From assembly GCA_026119855.1 (NCBI GenBank), contig JAOWBW010000268.1, positions 703,480-767,479 of the forward strand: a DNA stretch of 64,000 bases, in the 5' to 3' direction. Under the pieces are notes generated by a model. It saw only the letters and a list, made by a program, of their open reading frames with translations. It was not told the origin of the DNA and did not search any database. This document shows, piece by piece, positions 12,187-21,895 of this stretch. How positions within the stretch are numbered: position 1 is the stretch's first letter; each line of letters opens with the position of its first letter. The stretch comes from Campanula takesimana (Eukaryota; Streptophyta; Magnoliopsida; Asterales; Campanulaceae). The translations under genes were made by a program, and so were the position numbers.

Positions 12187-14269
12187 TGTCACGACCCAAA
12201 AACTAGCTTCTATTTTATTAGTAATAAATAATTATTATTTATTTATTTGCTTATTTATTTATTTAAATTATTATTTATTTAAATATTTATGTGTGCATTT
12301 TATGTTTCATAATAATTATGCCTAGCATTTTATTCGAGTTATTTGGGTTAGTGTAAGTATTTGTGTCTAGCATTAATTGGTTGATATTGTGTTAATTAGG
12401 TAGAAGGTTGATAGGGGTTTTATTTGTGCTAGCTAAGTGAGGAGGGGGCCTAAGTGTAAGTTTTCAAAATCATTTTTAACTACTCCCTTCCTACTTCTCC
12501 TCTTCTCCCTCATTCTTCCTCTCATCTCTCCCAGCAACTCTCTCTCTCTCTCATTAGTTTTGGGTAAATTTTCTTCTCTTACTTCTCTCTTCATTCTACC
12601 TATCTTCCTTCCATTATTTCTCATTTCTCATAACATGAAACTTGTTTAGATCGTCGTTAGGATCGTAGAGGGCTAAAAATATTCGAGTTCCGGCAACTTT
12701 GAGAAAATTCAAGTAAGTTGCTTTTCCCCCACTTTTATGCTAAAGTGTTCATTTCATGTTTATATAATGCTTTAGTTGTTGTATTTGATGTTTGGTTGAG
12801 TTTGGAATTTGTTTGGGTTTTTGATAAAAATGGTGATTTTGATGAATGTTGGGTTTGCTTCTTGCTTTGGGGTCATTTATGGTGTTATTCAGGTTCCCCT
12901 TTTGTTAGATGTTGTTTGGGTACTTTGGGGTTCAAGTTGGGAGTGTTGATGGTGAGAAAAATTTGTTTTGGGTTCGAAAATGGTGGAAACCCAGCTCTAT
13001 TTTCCGGCATGAAGTCAGACCAGGCGCCCGCCTACACCCCTTTTTCCAGCGGCCAGACCTTCTATTGGAATGAGCGCCCGCCCGACCCCCTCCAGGCGCC
13101 CGCCCGCCCCCTGGTTCAGAATTCTCCCTTTTTGCTTGGTTTAGGACTTAGGGCTTAACTAGTTTAGGTTTTATTCTTCTAATTTACCTAAGTTAACATC
13201 GTGGAACACTTTATTAATTGGAATTTATTCTTTTGTGAATAATTATGTTACGGAATTTGATTAAGTATCATTTTGGGAATGCGGTCCACCCTTGATGTGT
13301 TGTTTGGATTGGTTTACCTTTGTGGTAATTTAATTGGAATGGTTCCCTACTTTTGAATCAATAGTTGTGTATCGTGCTAGTATTTGATTACTTAGCTTTT
13401 ATTTGAAAATCCAGCTGGTTATTTGTGTATCGAGTCAGGCAATGGATAATGCTATAATGGCACAAGCCAAGTCCAGTATAGCATCGCCCATTGGTCCTTC
13501 TTTCCTCATCCATATTGGCCTTGGATAGGATGAGCTAGCTCCTTTTGTGAGTATTCTAGCTAGGCGTTTTGGAGCATGACTTTGTGGCATGGCTCCCGCC
13601 CTTTGTGGCATGTTACTTGGTTATTGGTTCCGGTACCGGGAGTTTTCTCTTCAGGATTTCATGCTATTATGAAGATGTTGATTGTTGATTATTGAAGCTG
13701 CGCAGCGACCTCTATTTGGTTATATTAGTTGGGAAACCTTGGCTAATATCCTTTGTTAAATGTTTATTTCCGCTGCTATCTGTTAATTGATAAATGCTAT
13801 GTGCTAAGTGATATTTGTTATTGTTTATTGCTTATTGCATATTAGCATGTCAAGTAGTTGCATTAGTAACTTATTGAGATTTATCTCACCCCCTTTCTTT
13901 TTATCTTTGTTTTTCCTTAACCCCCCCCAGGACCAAGGAATTAGACTCGCTGATCACGAGGACGTCGCGAGGGTTGAGCTTTTGGGGCAAGTGTATATTG
14001 GTGGGTTTACATTATATAAATGTGTAACTCTTTTGGGGATAGTTGTACCACACTTTGACGTCACTAAGATTTGTATATTTTATTATTTTGTAGTGTGAGC
14101 TTATGGGGCTTACACTAGTTAATTGTTGTTGTTAAATTGTTTTCCAAAACCTTGTGTTATCATCTTTTGATATGAAATGAAATTTTTATCTCCGATATTT
14201 TGGTATTTTAATTAGCAAGTCGACGTCCACCTCGCGCACTCCGGGCCTGCGGGTTCGGGGGTCGTGACA
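12187..14269 (+). repeat. Tek-2 5' LTR
   Basis: Starts TGTCACGACCC, ends GTCGTGACA. Landmarks: an AT-rich run, CT-rich block (12478-12620), GTAAGT at 12713-12718, GC palindromes (13022-13105), CCGGTACCGG (13630-13639), GCTGCGCAGC (13697-13706), a pyrimidine tract ending CAG at 13930, and ATTATATAAATG near 14010-14025, about 250 bp from the LTR end. The last is the best TATA candidate; a start at the CT block is the alternative. Confidence 0.94.
13022..13105. repeat. CG-NN-CG palindrome cluster, Tek-2 5' LTR
   Basis: AGGCGCCCGCCT at 13022-13033 is a perfect dyad (5-bp arms, centre CC). Near-copies GAGCGCCCGCCC (13072-13083) and AGGCGCCCGCCC (13094-13105) follow. Confidence 0.88.
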
Positions 14270-14271
14270 GT

Positions 14272-14283
14272 TGGTATCAGAGC
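14272..14283 (+). other. Tek-2 primer-binding site
   Basis: TGGTATCAGAGC lies two bases after the 5' LTR, the common tRNA-Met-type priming site. Confidence 0.95.
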
Positions 14284-14389
14284 TATGGTTTGGCTCTAAG
14301 TATAAGTCTAGGTGGACTAGTATGACCTAGGAGGGTAGTTGTGTTCGGAGTGAGTAACGGTTGATGTTTTATGCAGGTAATTGTTTCCA

Positions 14390-14950
14390 ATGGCTAGAAG
14401 AAGAACAGGTGAAGGTGCTAGTGGGGCTCAGAATCAGAATGATCTATGGGAAGAGAACCGTGCCATGTTCCAAGGCATGTTTGAGGCGGCCATGAAGGCT
14501 ATTCATGACCAAGGGCCTAGAGAGGAGCATGTGCCACCTCCACGTTACGGGTTGGAGCAGTTTCTGAAATTAAAACCAAGAGAGTTTGACGGTGAGCCCG
14601 ATGTGAAGAAGGCCGAACTATGGATCGAGTCAATGGAGAAAATTTATGATGTGTTTGGGTGAACGGATGAGGATAGAGTCCGGTTTGCGGCTTATAAGCT
14701 TGTGGGTGCCGCCGAGCATTGGTGGAAAGTGGTTAAAGCGAGTTGGGATGACACTCACACAGTGTATGCATGGGAATTGTTTGTGCGGAAGTTCAAAGAG
14801 CATTTTATTCCGGTAGTGGACCAGAACCGAAAGGAGATCGAGCTACTCAACTTGGAGCAAGGTTTGTTGTCTATAGCTCAATACTCGGCTAAGTTCACAG
14901 AATTAGCCCGGTATTGTGACTATCTTGTACCGAAGAACAGAAAGCTATGA
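14390..14950 (+). pseudogene. Tek-2 gag, N-terminal part
   Basis: The start is the ATG at 14390 (MARRRTGEG), also conserved in Tek-1 (21775, minus) and TekGag (50380). It encodes the retrotransposon capsid region (PREFDGEPDVKKAELWIE, AAEHWWKVVKASW, FVRKFKEHFIP), which assembles the particle. A Trp codon has become TGA at 14660-14662. About 4 bases are missing near 14928 relative to TekGag and Tek-1, which moves the rest of gag into the frame starting before 14947. Confidence 0.93.
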
Positions 14951-16372
14951 GATTTATTCGGGGTTTGAAGACTTCTATCCGTACTCAACTTATAGCTCAG
15001 AGGATTGTGACATTCCAGGATGCGGTATACCGTGCATACTTAATTGAGCAAGACATAAAGGATCATAAGAAGAAGGTCGAGGTGACTAGCACTAGCAAGC
15101 AAGGAGGGCAGAGTAAGCCACAATCCCGTTCTGATAACCGAGGTAACTTTGGGGGACAATCTCAGTTCCGAGGGCAACCGATCCCAAGGAACCCGAGTAC
15201 TACTTCCGGGAACCAAGGGAACCAAAATAGGAGGCTTTGTTCCTATTGCCGAAAGGAAGGTCATTCTGAGGACCGGTGTTGGAAGAAACATGGGAAATGT
15301 ATTAGATGTGGGCAGTTGGGGCATTTTGCGAAGGATTGCCTGAGATTCAGAGGTCAACCATCCGGGTCAGGAGTTGGTACTACTCAGGGTCAGAAAAGGG
15401 ATGCTACGGGGAAGCCTAAGGTCCAAGGAAGGGTATTTGCCATGAATCAACAACAAGCTACCGATGATCCTTCTGTTATTGGAGGTATTGTTTCTGTGTT
15501 TAATGTGAGCGCCCGAGTGTTAGTTGATCCAGGATCATCTCATTCTTACGTTTCTGTGCAATTTTCTTCTTTGTTAAATGCTGCATCTGAGTCTTTGCCT
15601 TATGTGCTAGAGGTGTCGACCCCTATAGGAGAATGTTTGGTGACTGATAAAGTCTTTCGTGCGTGTGATGTGCTTATATGTGGTCGTGTCTTATGTGCGG
15701 ACTTGGTAGTCCTTCCCATTCAAGACTTTGATGTTATTTTGGGTATGGATTGGTTGAGCAAATTTCATGCTTCCGTTGATTGTCGTAAGAAAGTTGTTAC
15801 TTTTTCTATTCCCGATGTGCCTAAATTTGTTTTTGAGGCTAGCCCTTTGAGTAGAAAAGTTCGTTTAATTTCTTATGTGAAAGCGAGAAAATTAATGCAC
15901 CATGGTTGTGAGGGGTACTTGGCTAGTGTGCTTGATACTAGGAAAGAATCCCCTAGTTTGGAGAGTGTTCGGGTAGTTAGGGAATTTCCCGATGTTTTCT
16001 CTTCTGAATATAATATGCCTCCCGATCGTGAGATAGAATTTTGTATAGATCTTCTGCCGGGTACGGCTCCGATTTCAAAGGCACCGTATAGGTTGGCTCC
16101 CGCAGAGTTGAAGGAACTAAAGGTTCAGTTGCAAGAGTTGCTTGATCGAGGGTTTATCCGCCCTAGTGTTTCCCCATGGGGAGCACCGGTTCTATTTGTG
16201 CGGAAGAAAGATGGTTCTTTGAGATTGTGTATCGATTACCGGAAGTTGAATCAGGTTACGGTGAAGAACAAGTATCCTCTACCTCACATTGATGATTTAT
16301 TTGATCAGCTTCAAGGCTCAGTTGTGTTTTCTAAACTTGATTTGAGGAGTGGGTACCATCAATTGAAGATTC
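14947..16372 (+). pseudogene. Tek-2 gag C-terminus, protease and RT first half
   Basis: In order: end of capsid (MRFIRGLKTSIRTQ), two zinc knuckles (CSYCRKEGHSEDRC, CIRCGQLGHFAKDC), aspartic protease site LVDPGSSHSYVS, the FDVILGMDWL flap, and RT from PYRLAPAELKEL through KLDLRSGYHQLKIR. One base is missing at about 16372, where the frame moves to the segment starting 16374. The protease has Asp-Pro-Gly where Asp-Ser/Thr-Gly is classical. The same variant is in Tek-1, so it is a family trait, not decay. Confidence 0.93.
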
Positions 16373-16373
16373 G

Positions 16374-17731
16374 ATGGAAGATGTTCCGAAGACTGCTTTT
16401 CGCACTCGGTATGATCATTATGAGTTCTTGGTTATGCCGTTTGGGTTGACGAACGCGCCTGACGTATTTATGGATTTGATGAACCGGGTTTTCCATCCTT
16501 ATCTTGATTCGTTCGTGGTGGTCTTTATTGATGATATACTCGTCTACTCTAAATCTAAAGAGGAGCATGAGAAACATTTGAGAACAGTGTTATCCGTTCT
16601 TGCGGGGGAACAATTGTTTGCGAAGTTTAGTAAATGCGAATTTTGGCTCGAGAAAGTGTCATTTCTGGGCCATGCGATTTCTAAAGACGGGATTACTGTA
16701 GATCCTTCAAAGATAGAGGCGATAGTGGATTGGAAGAGACCCGAATCAGTGACAGAGATCAGAAGTTTTCTGGGTTTAGCCGGGTATTACAGAAGATTCA
16801 TTGAAGGGTTTTCGAGGATCGCTACTCCTATGACTCAGTTGACCCGGAAGGATGTACCGTTTGTGTGGAGTGAAAAATGTCAAAACAGTTTTGAGGAATT
16901 GAAGAAGAGGTTGACTACTGCACCGATTCTTGCATTACTGAATGGGAACGACGACTTAGTGATTTATAGTGATGCTTCGAAAGAGGGTTTGGGTTGTGTT
17001 TTGATGCAGAATGGGAAAGTGATTGCGTATGCTTTGAGGAAGTTGAACCCGAGTGAACAGAATTATCCTACTCACGATATGGAGTTGGCGGCGATAGTCT
17101 TTGCGTTGCACAAATGGAAGCATTACCTTTATGGAGCGAAGTTTGAGATTTTTACCGATCACAAGAGTTTGAAATACCTCTTCTCTCAAAAGGAATTGAA
17201 CAACCGACAGCGTCGATTGATGGAACTTTTAAAGGATTACGATTGTACAATATCTTATCACCCGGGAAAAGCAAATGTTGTTGCTGATGCGATTAGTAGG
17301 AAGTCTTATGTGGCTTCGATGATGGTCCGTGAGTGGAAAATGCTTGAGGATGTTCGAGATTGGTCTCCTCGTGAATCGAGACATGGGGCTATTTTTACGA
17401 ATATTAGGGTATCTCCGACCCTAATTCAGAGGATAAAGGAAGCTCAGAAAGAAGATCCCGAGTTGGTGAAGATAATGAGTAAATTGAAGGTAAAGAACTT
17501 CGAGGATTTTTCTTTGAGTTCGAGTGGAGTTTTGACTTTCCGTGATCGTTTGTGTGTACCCGATGTTGGTGGGATAAAGAGACAAGTTTTAGATGAAGGT
17601 CACAAATTGAGATATACTATTCATCCGGGTAGTACGAAGATGTACCATAATCTGAAGCAACATCTTTGGTGGAATAATATTAAAAGAGAAATAGCGGAGT
17701 ATGTTTCGAAGTGTCTAACTTGTCAGCAGGT
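16374..17731 (+). pseudogene. Tek-2 RT second half, RNase H and integrase zinc region
   Basis: RT active site VVFIDDILVYSKSKEEH, RNase H (VIYSDASKEGLGCVL, AYALRKLNPSEQNYPTHDMEL, FTDHKSL, NVVADAISRK), then the integrase HHCC zinc region from HPGSTKMYHNLK to CLTCQQV. These copy the RNA genome into DNA and start integration. A one-base deletion near 17731 moves the remaining integrase to the frame ending 18862. Confidence 0.94.
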
Positions 17732-18862
17732 AAAGCCGAGCATCAGAGACCCGCGGGACTACTTCAGCTGTTAGAGATTCCCGAGTGGAAATGGGAGCAT
17801 GTGACCATGGATTTCGTTACGGGACTACCTCGTACCCGTAGGAAGTATGACAGTGTTTGGGTAATAGTGGATAGATTGACCAAGAGTGCCCATTTCTTGC
17901 CTATTGACATCAGATATTCGATGGAAAAGCTTGCGACCCTTTACATTGATGAGATTGTGAGATTGCATGGGGTTCCGGTTAGCATTGTGTCAGATCACGA
18001 CCCGAGGTTTACTTCAAGGTTCTGGAAGGCATTTCAAGAAGCTTTGGGTACAGATTTGCGTTTTAGTACAGATTTTCACCCTCAGACCGACGGTCAATCC
18101 GAGAGGACTATTCAGATTCTTGAGGATATGTTGCGAGCTTGTGCGATAGACTTCTCTGATTCTTGGGATTCGCACCTACCGTTAGTGGAGTTCTCTTACA
18201 ACAACAGTTATCAGGCTAGTATCGAGATGGCACTGTATGAGGCCTTGTATGGAAGAAAGTGTAGATCTCCTATTTGTTGGAACGAGGTCGGTGAAACGAA
18301 AGTTTTGGGTATTGATTTGCTTGGGGATTCGGTTGAGAAAGTCAAAGTTATCCGGGATAGATTGAAAACAGCCCAGAGTCGACATAAGAGCTATGCAGAT
18401 AACCGAAGGCGAGATCTTAGTTTTCAGACCGGTGATTTTGTGTTCTTGAAGGTATCTCCGAAGGTAGGTATCCGAAGGTTCGGGAAGAAGGGTAAATTGG
18501 CTCCGAAGTTTGTTGGACCGTTTGAGATTTTGGGAAAGGTTGGACTTCTAGCGTATCGACTTGCGTTACCGCCATCTTTAGACCGGTTGCACAACGTCTT
18601 TCATGTTTCTATGCTTCGGAAGTACGTTCATGATCCTTCTCACGTGTTACCGAGGATACCGGAGGATATTGAGCCCGATATGACTTATGGGGAACGACCG
18701 GTTAGGATCCTTGACTCCAAAGTCCAAGAATTGAGAAACAAGAGCATTCCGTTGGTTAGAGTTCTTTGGAGGAATCATAATGTTGAGGAATCGACTTGGG
18801 AGCTTCGAGATGAGATCGAGAGGAATTATCCGTGGCTTTTTAATTCGGGTAAGTTTCGTTAA
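17732..18862 (+). pseudogene. Tek-2 integrase core and chromodomain
   Basis: Catalytic triad region: Asp in MDFVTGLPRTRR, Asp in IVSDHDPRFTSRFW, Glu in HPQTDGQSERTIQ. Then YGRKCRSPICW, a GPF/Y-like segment (KFVGPFEILGKVG), and a chromodomain ending in RVLWRNHNVEESTWELRDEI. In chromoviruses this domain steers insertion to chromatin. It places the element in the Tekay/Del branch. The segment is open to its natural stop at 18862 but is out of frame with upstream pol. Confidence 0.93.
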
Positions 18863-18883
18863 AATTCGGGTCGAATTTTCTTT

Positions 18884-18896
18884 AAGGGGGAGTGAA
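18884..18896 (+). other. Tek-2 polypurine tract
   Basis: AAGGGGGAGTGAA directly precedes the 3' LTR, primer for plus-strand synthesis. Confidence 0.9.
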
Positions 18897-21001
18897 TGTC
18901 ACGACCCGAAAACTAGCCTCTATTTTATTAGTAATAAATAATTATTATTTATTTATTTGCTTATTTATTTATTTAAATTATTATTTATTTAAATATTTAT
19001 GTGTGCATTTTATGTTTCATAATAATTATTCCTAGCATTTTATTCGAGTTATTTGGGTTAGTGTACGTATTTGTGTCTAGCATTAATTGGTTGATATTGT
19101 GTTAATTGGGTAGAAGGTTGATAGGGGTTTTATTTGTGCTAGCTAAGTGAGGAGGGGACCTAAGTGTAAGTTTTCAAAATCATTTTTAACTACTCCCTCC
19201 CTACTCCTCCTCTTCTCCCTCATTCTTCCTCTCATCTCTCCCAGCAACTCTCTCTCTCTCTCATTAGTTTTGGGTAAGTTTTCTTCTCTTCCTTCTCTCT
19301 TCATTCTACCTATCTTCCTTCCATTATTTCTCATTTCTCATAACATGAAACTTGTTTAGATCGTCGTTAGGATCGTAGAGGGCTAAAAATATTCGAGTTC
19401 CGGCAACTTTGAGAAAATTCAAGTAAGTTGCTTTTCCCCCACTTTTATGCTAAAGTGTTCATTTCATGTTTATATAATGCTTTAGTTGTTGTATTTGATG
19501 TTTGGTTGAGTTTGGAATTTGTTTGGGTTTTTGATAAAAATGGTGATTTTGATGAATGTTGGGTTTGCTTCTTGCTTTGGGGTCATTTATGGTGTTATTC
19601 AGGTTCCCCTTTTGTTAGATGTTGTTTGGGTACTTTGGGGTTCAAGTTGGGAGTGTTGATGGTGAGAAAAATTTGTTTTGGGTTCGAAAATGGTGGAAAC
19701 CCAGCTCTATTTTCCGGCATGAAGTCAGACCAGGCGCCCGCCCGCCTGGAGCCAGGCGCCCGCCTACACCCCTTTTTCCAGCTGCCAGACCTTCTGTTGG
19801 AATGAGCGCCCGCCCGACCCCCTCCAGGCGCCCGCCCGCCCCCTGGTTCAGAATTCTCCCTTTTTGCTTGGTTTAGGACTTAGGGCTTAACTAGTTTAGG
19901 TTTTATTCTTCTAATTTACCTAGGTTAACATCGTGGAACACTTTATTAATTGGAATTGATTCTTTTGTGAATAATTATGTTACGGAATTTGATTAAGTAT
20001 CATTTTGGGAATGCGGTCCACCCTTGATGTGTTGTTTGGATTGGTTTACCTTTGTGGTAATTTAATTGGAATGGTTCCCTACTTTGGAATCAATAGTTGT
20101 GTATCGTGCTAGTATTTGATTACTTAGCTTTTATTTGAAAGTCCAGCTGGTTATTTGTGTATCGAGTCAGGCAATGGATAATGCTATAATGGCACAAGCC
20201 AAGTCCAGTATAGCATCGCCCATTGGTCCTTCTTTCCTCATCCAGATTGGCGTTGGATGGGATGAGCTAGCTCCTTTTGTGAGTATTCTAGCTAGGCGTT
20301 TTGGAGCATGACTTTGTGGCATGGCTCCCGCCCTTTGTGGCACGTTACTTGGTTATTGGTTCTGGTACCGGGATTTTTCTCTTCAGGCTTTCATGCTATT
20401 ATGAAGATGTTGATTGTTGATTATTGAAGCTGCGCAGCGACCTCTATTTGGTTATATCAGTTGGGAAACCTTGGCTAATATCCGTTGTTAAATGTTTATT
20501 TCCGCTGCTATCTGTTAATTGAAAAATGCTATGTGCTAAGTGATATTTGTTATTGTTTATTGCTTATTGCATATTAGCATGTCATGTAGTTGCATTAGTA
20601 ACTTATTGAGATTTATCTCACCCCCTTTCTTTTTATCTTTGTTTTTCCTTAACCCCCCCCAGGACCAAGGAATTAGACTCGCTGATCACGAGGACGTCGC
20701 GAGGGTTGAGCTTTTGGGGCAAGTGTATATTGGTGGGTTTACATTATATAAATGTGTAACTCTTTTGGGGATAGTTGTACCACACTTTGACGTCACTAAG
20801 ATTTGTATATTTTATTATTTTGTAGTGTGAGCTTATGGGGCTTACACTAGTTAATTGTTGTTGTTAAATTGTTTTCCAAAACCTTGTGTTATCATCTTTT
20901 GATATGAAATGAAATTTTTATCTCCGATATTTTGGTATTTTGATTAGTAAGTCGACGTCCACCTCGCGCACTCAGGGCCCGCGGGTTCGGGGGTCGCGAC
21001 A
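18897..21001 (+). repeat. Tek-2 3' LTR
   Basis: Starts TGTCACGACCC, ends GTCGCGACA, 2105 bp. Same layout as the 5' LTR. The 22-bp length difference is explained wholly by one extra unit in the GC palindrome cluster (about 19743-19764). Intact GTAAGT occurs twice (near 19275 and 19423); the first is changed to GTAAAT in the 5' LTR. Confidence 0.94.
19732..19837. repeat. Expanded CG-NN-CG palindrome cluster, Tek-2 3' LTR
   Basis: AGGCGCCCGCCC (19732-19743) and the perfect AGGCGCCCGCCT (19754-19765) lie where the 5' LTR has a single copy. GAGCGCCCGCCC and a further AGGCGCCCGCCC follow near 19804-19837. Confidence 0.88.
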
Positions 21002-21775
21002 TTGTCCCCCAAAATTACCTCGGTTATCTGAACGGGATGGCGGCTTGCTCTGTCCTCCCTTCTTGCTAGTGTTAGTCACCTCGACCTTCTTCTTATGCTC
21101 CCCTATATCTTGCTCAATCAAGTAGGCTCGGTCCACCGCATCTTGATAAGTTTGAATCCGCTGGGCTATAAGCTGAGTCCGGATAGAAGTCTTCAAACCC
21201 CGGATGAATCTCATAGCTTTCTGATCCTCAGTCCTCACAAGATAGTTACAGTACCGGGCTAATTCTGTGAACTTAGCCGAGTACTGAGCTATAGACAACA
21301 AACCTTGCTCCAAGTTGAGAAGCTCGATCTCTTTTCGGTTTTGATCTACTACCGGAATGAAATGCTCCTTGAATTTCCGCACAAACAATTCCCACGCATA
21401 CACTGTATGTGTATCATCCCAACTCGCTTTAACTCATTTCCACCAATGCTCGGCGGCACCCACAAGCTTATAAGCCGCGAACCGGACCCTATCCTCATCC
21501 GTCCACCCAAACACATCATAAATTTTCTCTATAGACTCAATCCATAGTTCGGCCTTCTTCACATCGGGCTCACCATCGAATTCCCTTGGTTTTAATTTCA
21601 GAAATTGTTCCAACCCGTATCGCGGAGGTGCCACATGCTCCTCTCTTGGTCCTTGGTCATGAATTGCCTTCATGGCCTCCTCAAACATGCCTTGGAACAT
21701 AGCACGGTTCTCTTCCCGAAGATCATTCTGATTCTGAGCCCCACTAGAACTTTCACCCGTTCTTCTTCTAGCCAT
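21002..21775 (-). pseudogene. Tek-1 gag, N-terminal fragment
   Basis: ATG at 21775 (MARRRTGESS), with the same capsid motifs as Tek-2 (PREFDGEPDVKKAELWIE, AAEHWWK, FVRKFKEHFIPV, MRFIRGLKTSIRTQ). A stop follows HWWK near 21435, where Tek-2 has Val. The frame then runs to the Tek-2 insertion at 21002-21006 and continues at 12186. Confidence 0.92.
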
Positions 21776-21881
21776 TGAGAACAATTACCTGCATAAAACA
21801 TCAACCGTTACTCACTCCGAACACAACTACCCTCCTAGGTCATACTAGTCCACCTAGACTTATGCTTAGAGCTAAACCATA

Positions 21882-21893
21882 GCTCTGATACCA
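21882..21893 (-). other. Tek-1 primer-binding site
   Basis: TGGTATCAGAGC on the minus strand, two bases from the 5' LTR. Confidence 0.94.
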
Positions 21894-21895
21894 AC

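Larger units (their letters stand above)
12187..21001 (+). mobile_element. Tek-2: near-complete Tekay-type chromovirus
   Basis: An 8.8-kb plus-strand element with LTRs of 2083 and 2105 bp, a primer site, gag-pol with chromodomain, a polypurine tract and a perfect TSD. It landed in gag of Tek-1, a member of its own family, in opposite orientation. The LTRs differ by scattered substitutions and one 22-bp repeat-unit change, so it is young. Coding is intact except for one stop and three small deletions (near 14660, 14928, 16372 and 17731), so this copy should be unable to make the full polyprotein. Confidence 0.95.

Noticed and set aside
12718..13158. Open frame of 146 codons in the Tek-2 5' LTR, partly repeated at 19428-19805
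   Set aside because: It recurs only because LTRs are duplicated. It is interrupted differently by the palindrome-unit change, has low-complexity content, and matches no family I know.
15530..15560. Asp-Pro-Gly in place of Asp-Ser/Thr-Gly at the Tek protease site
   Set aside because: Present in both Tek-1 and Tek-2, and from memory common in plant chromovirus proteases, so not a local novelty.
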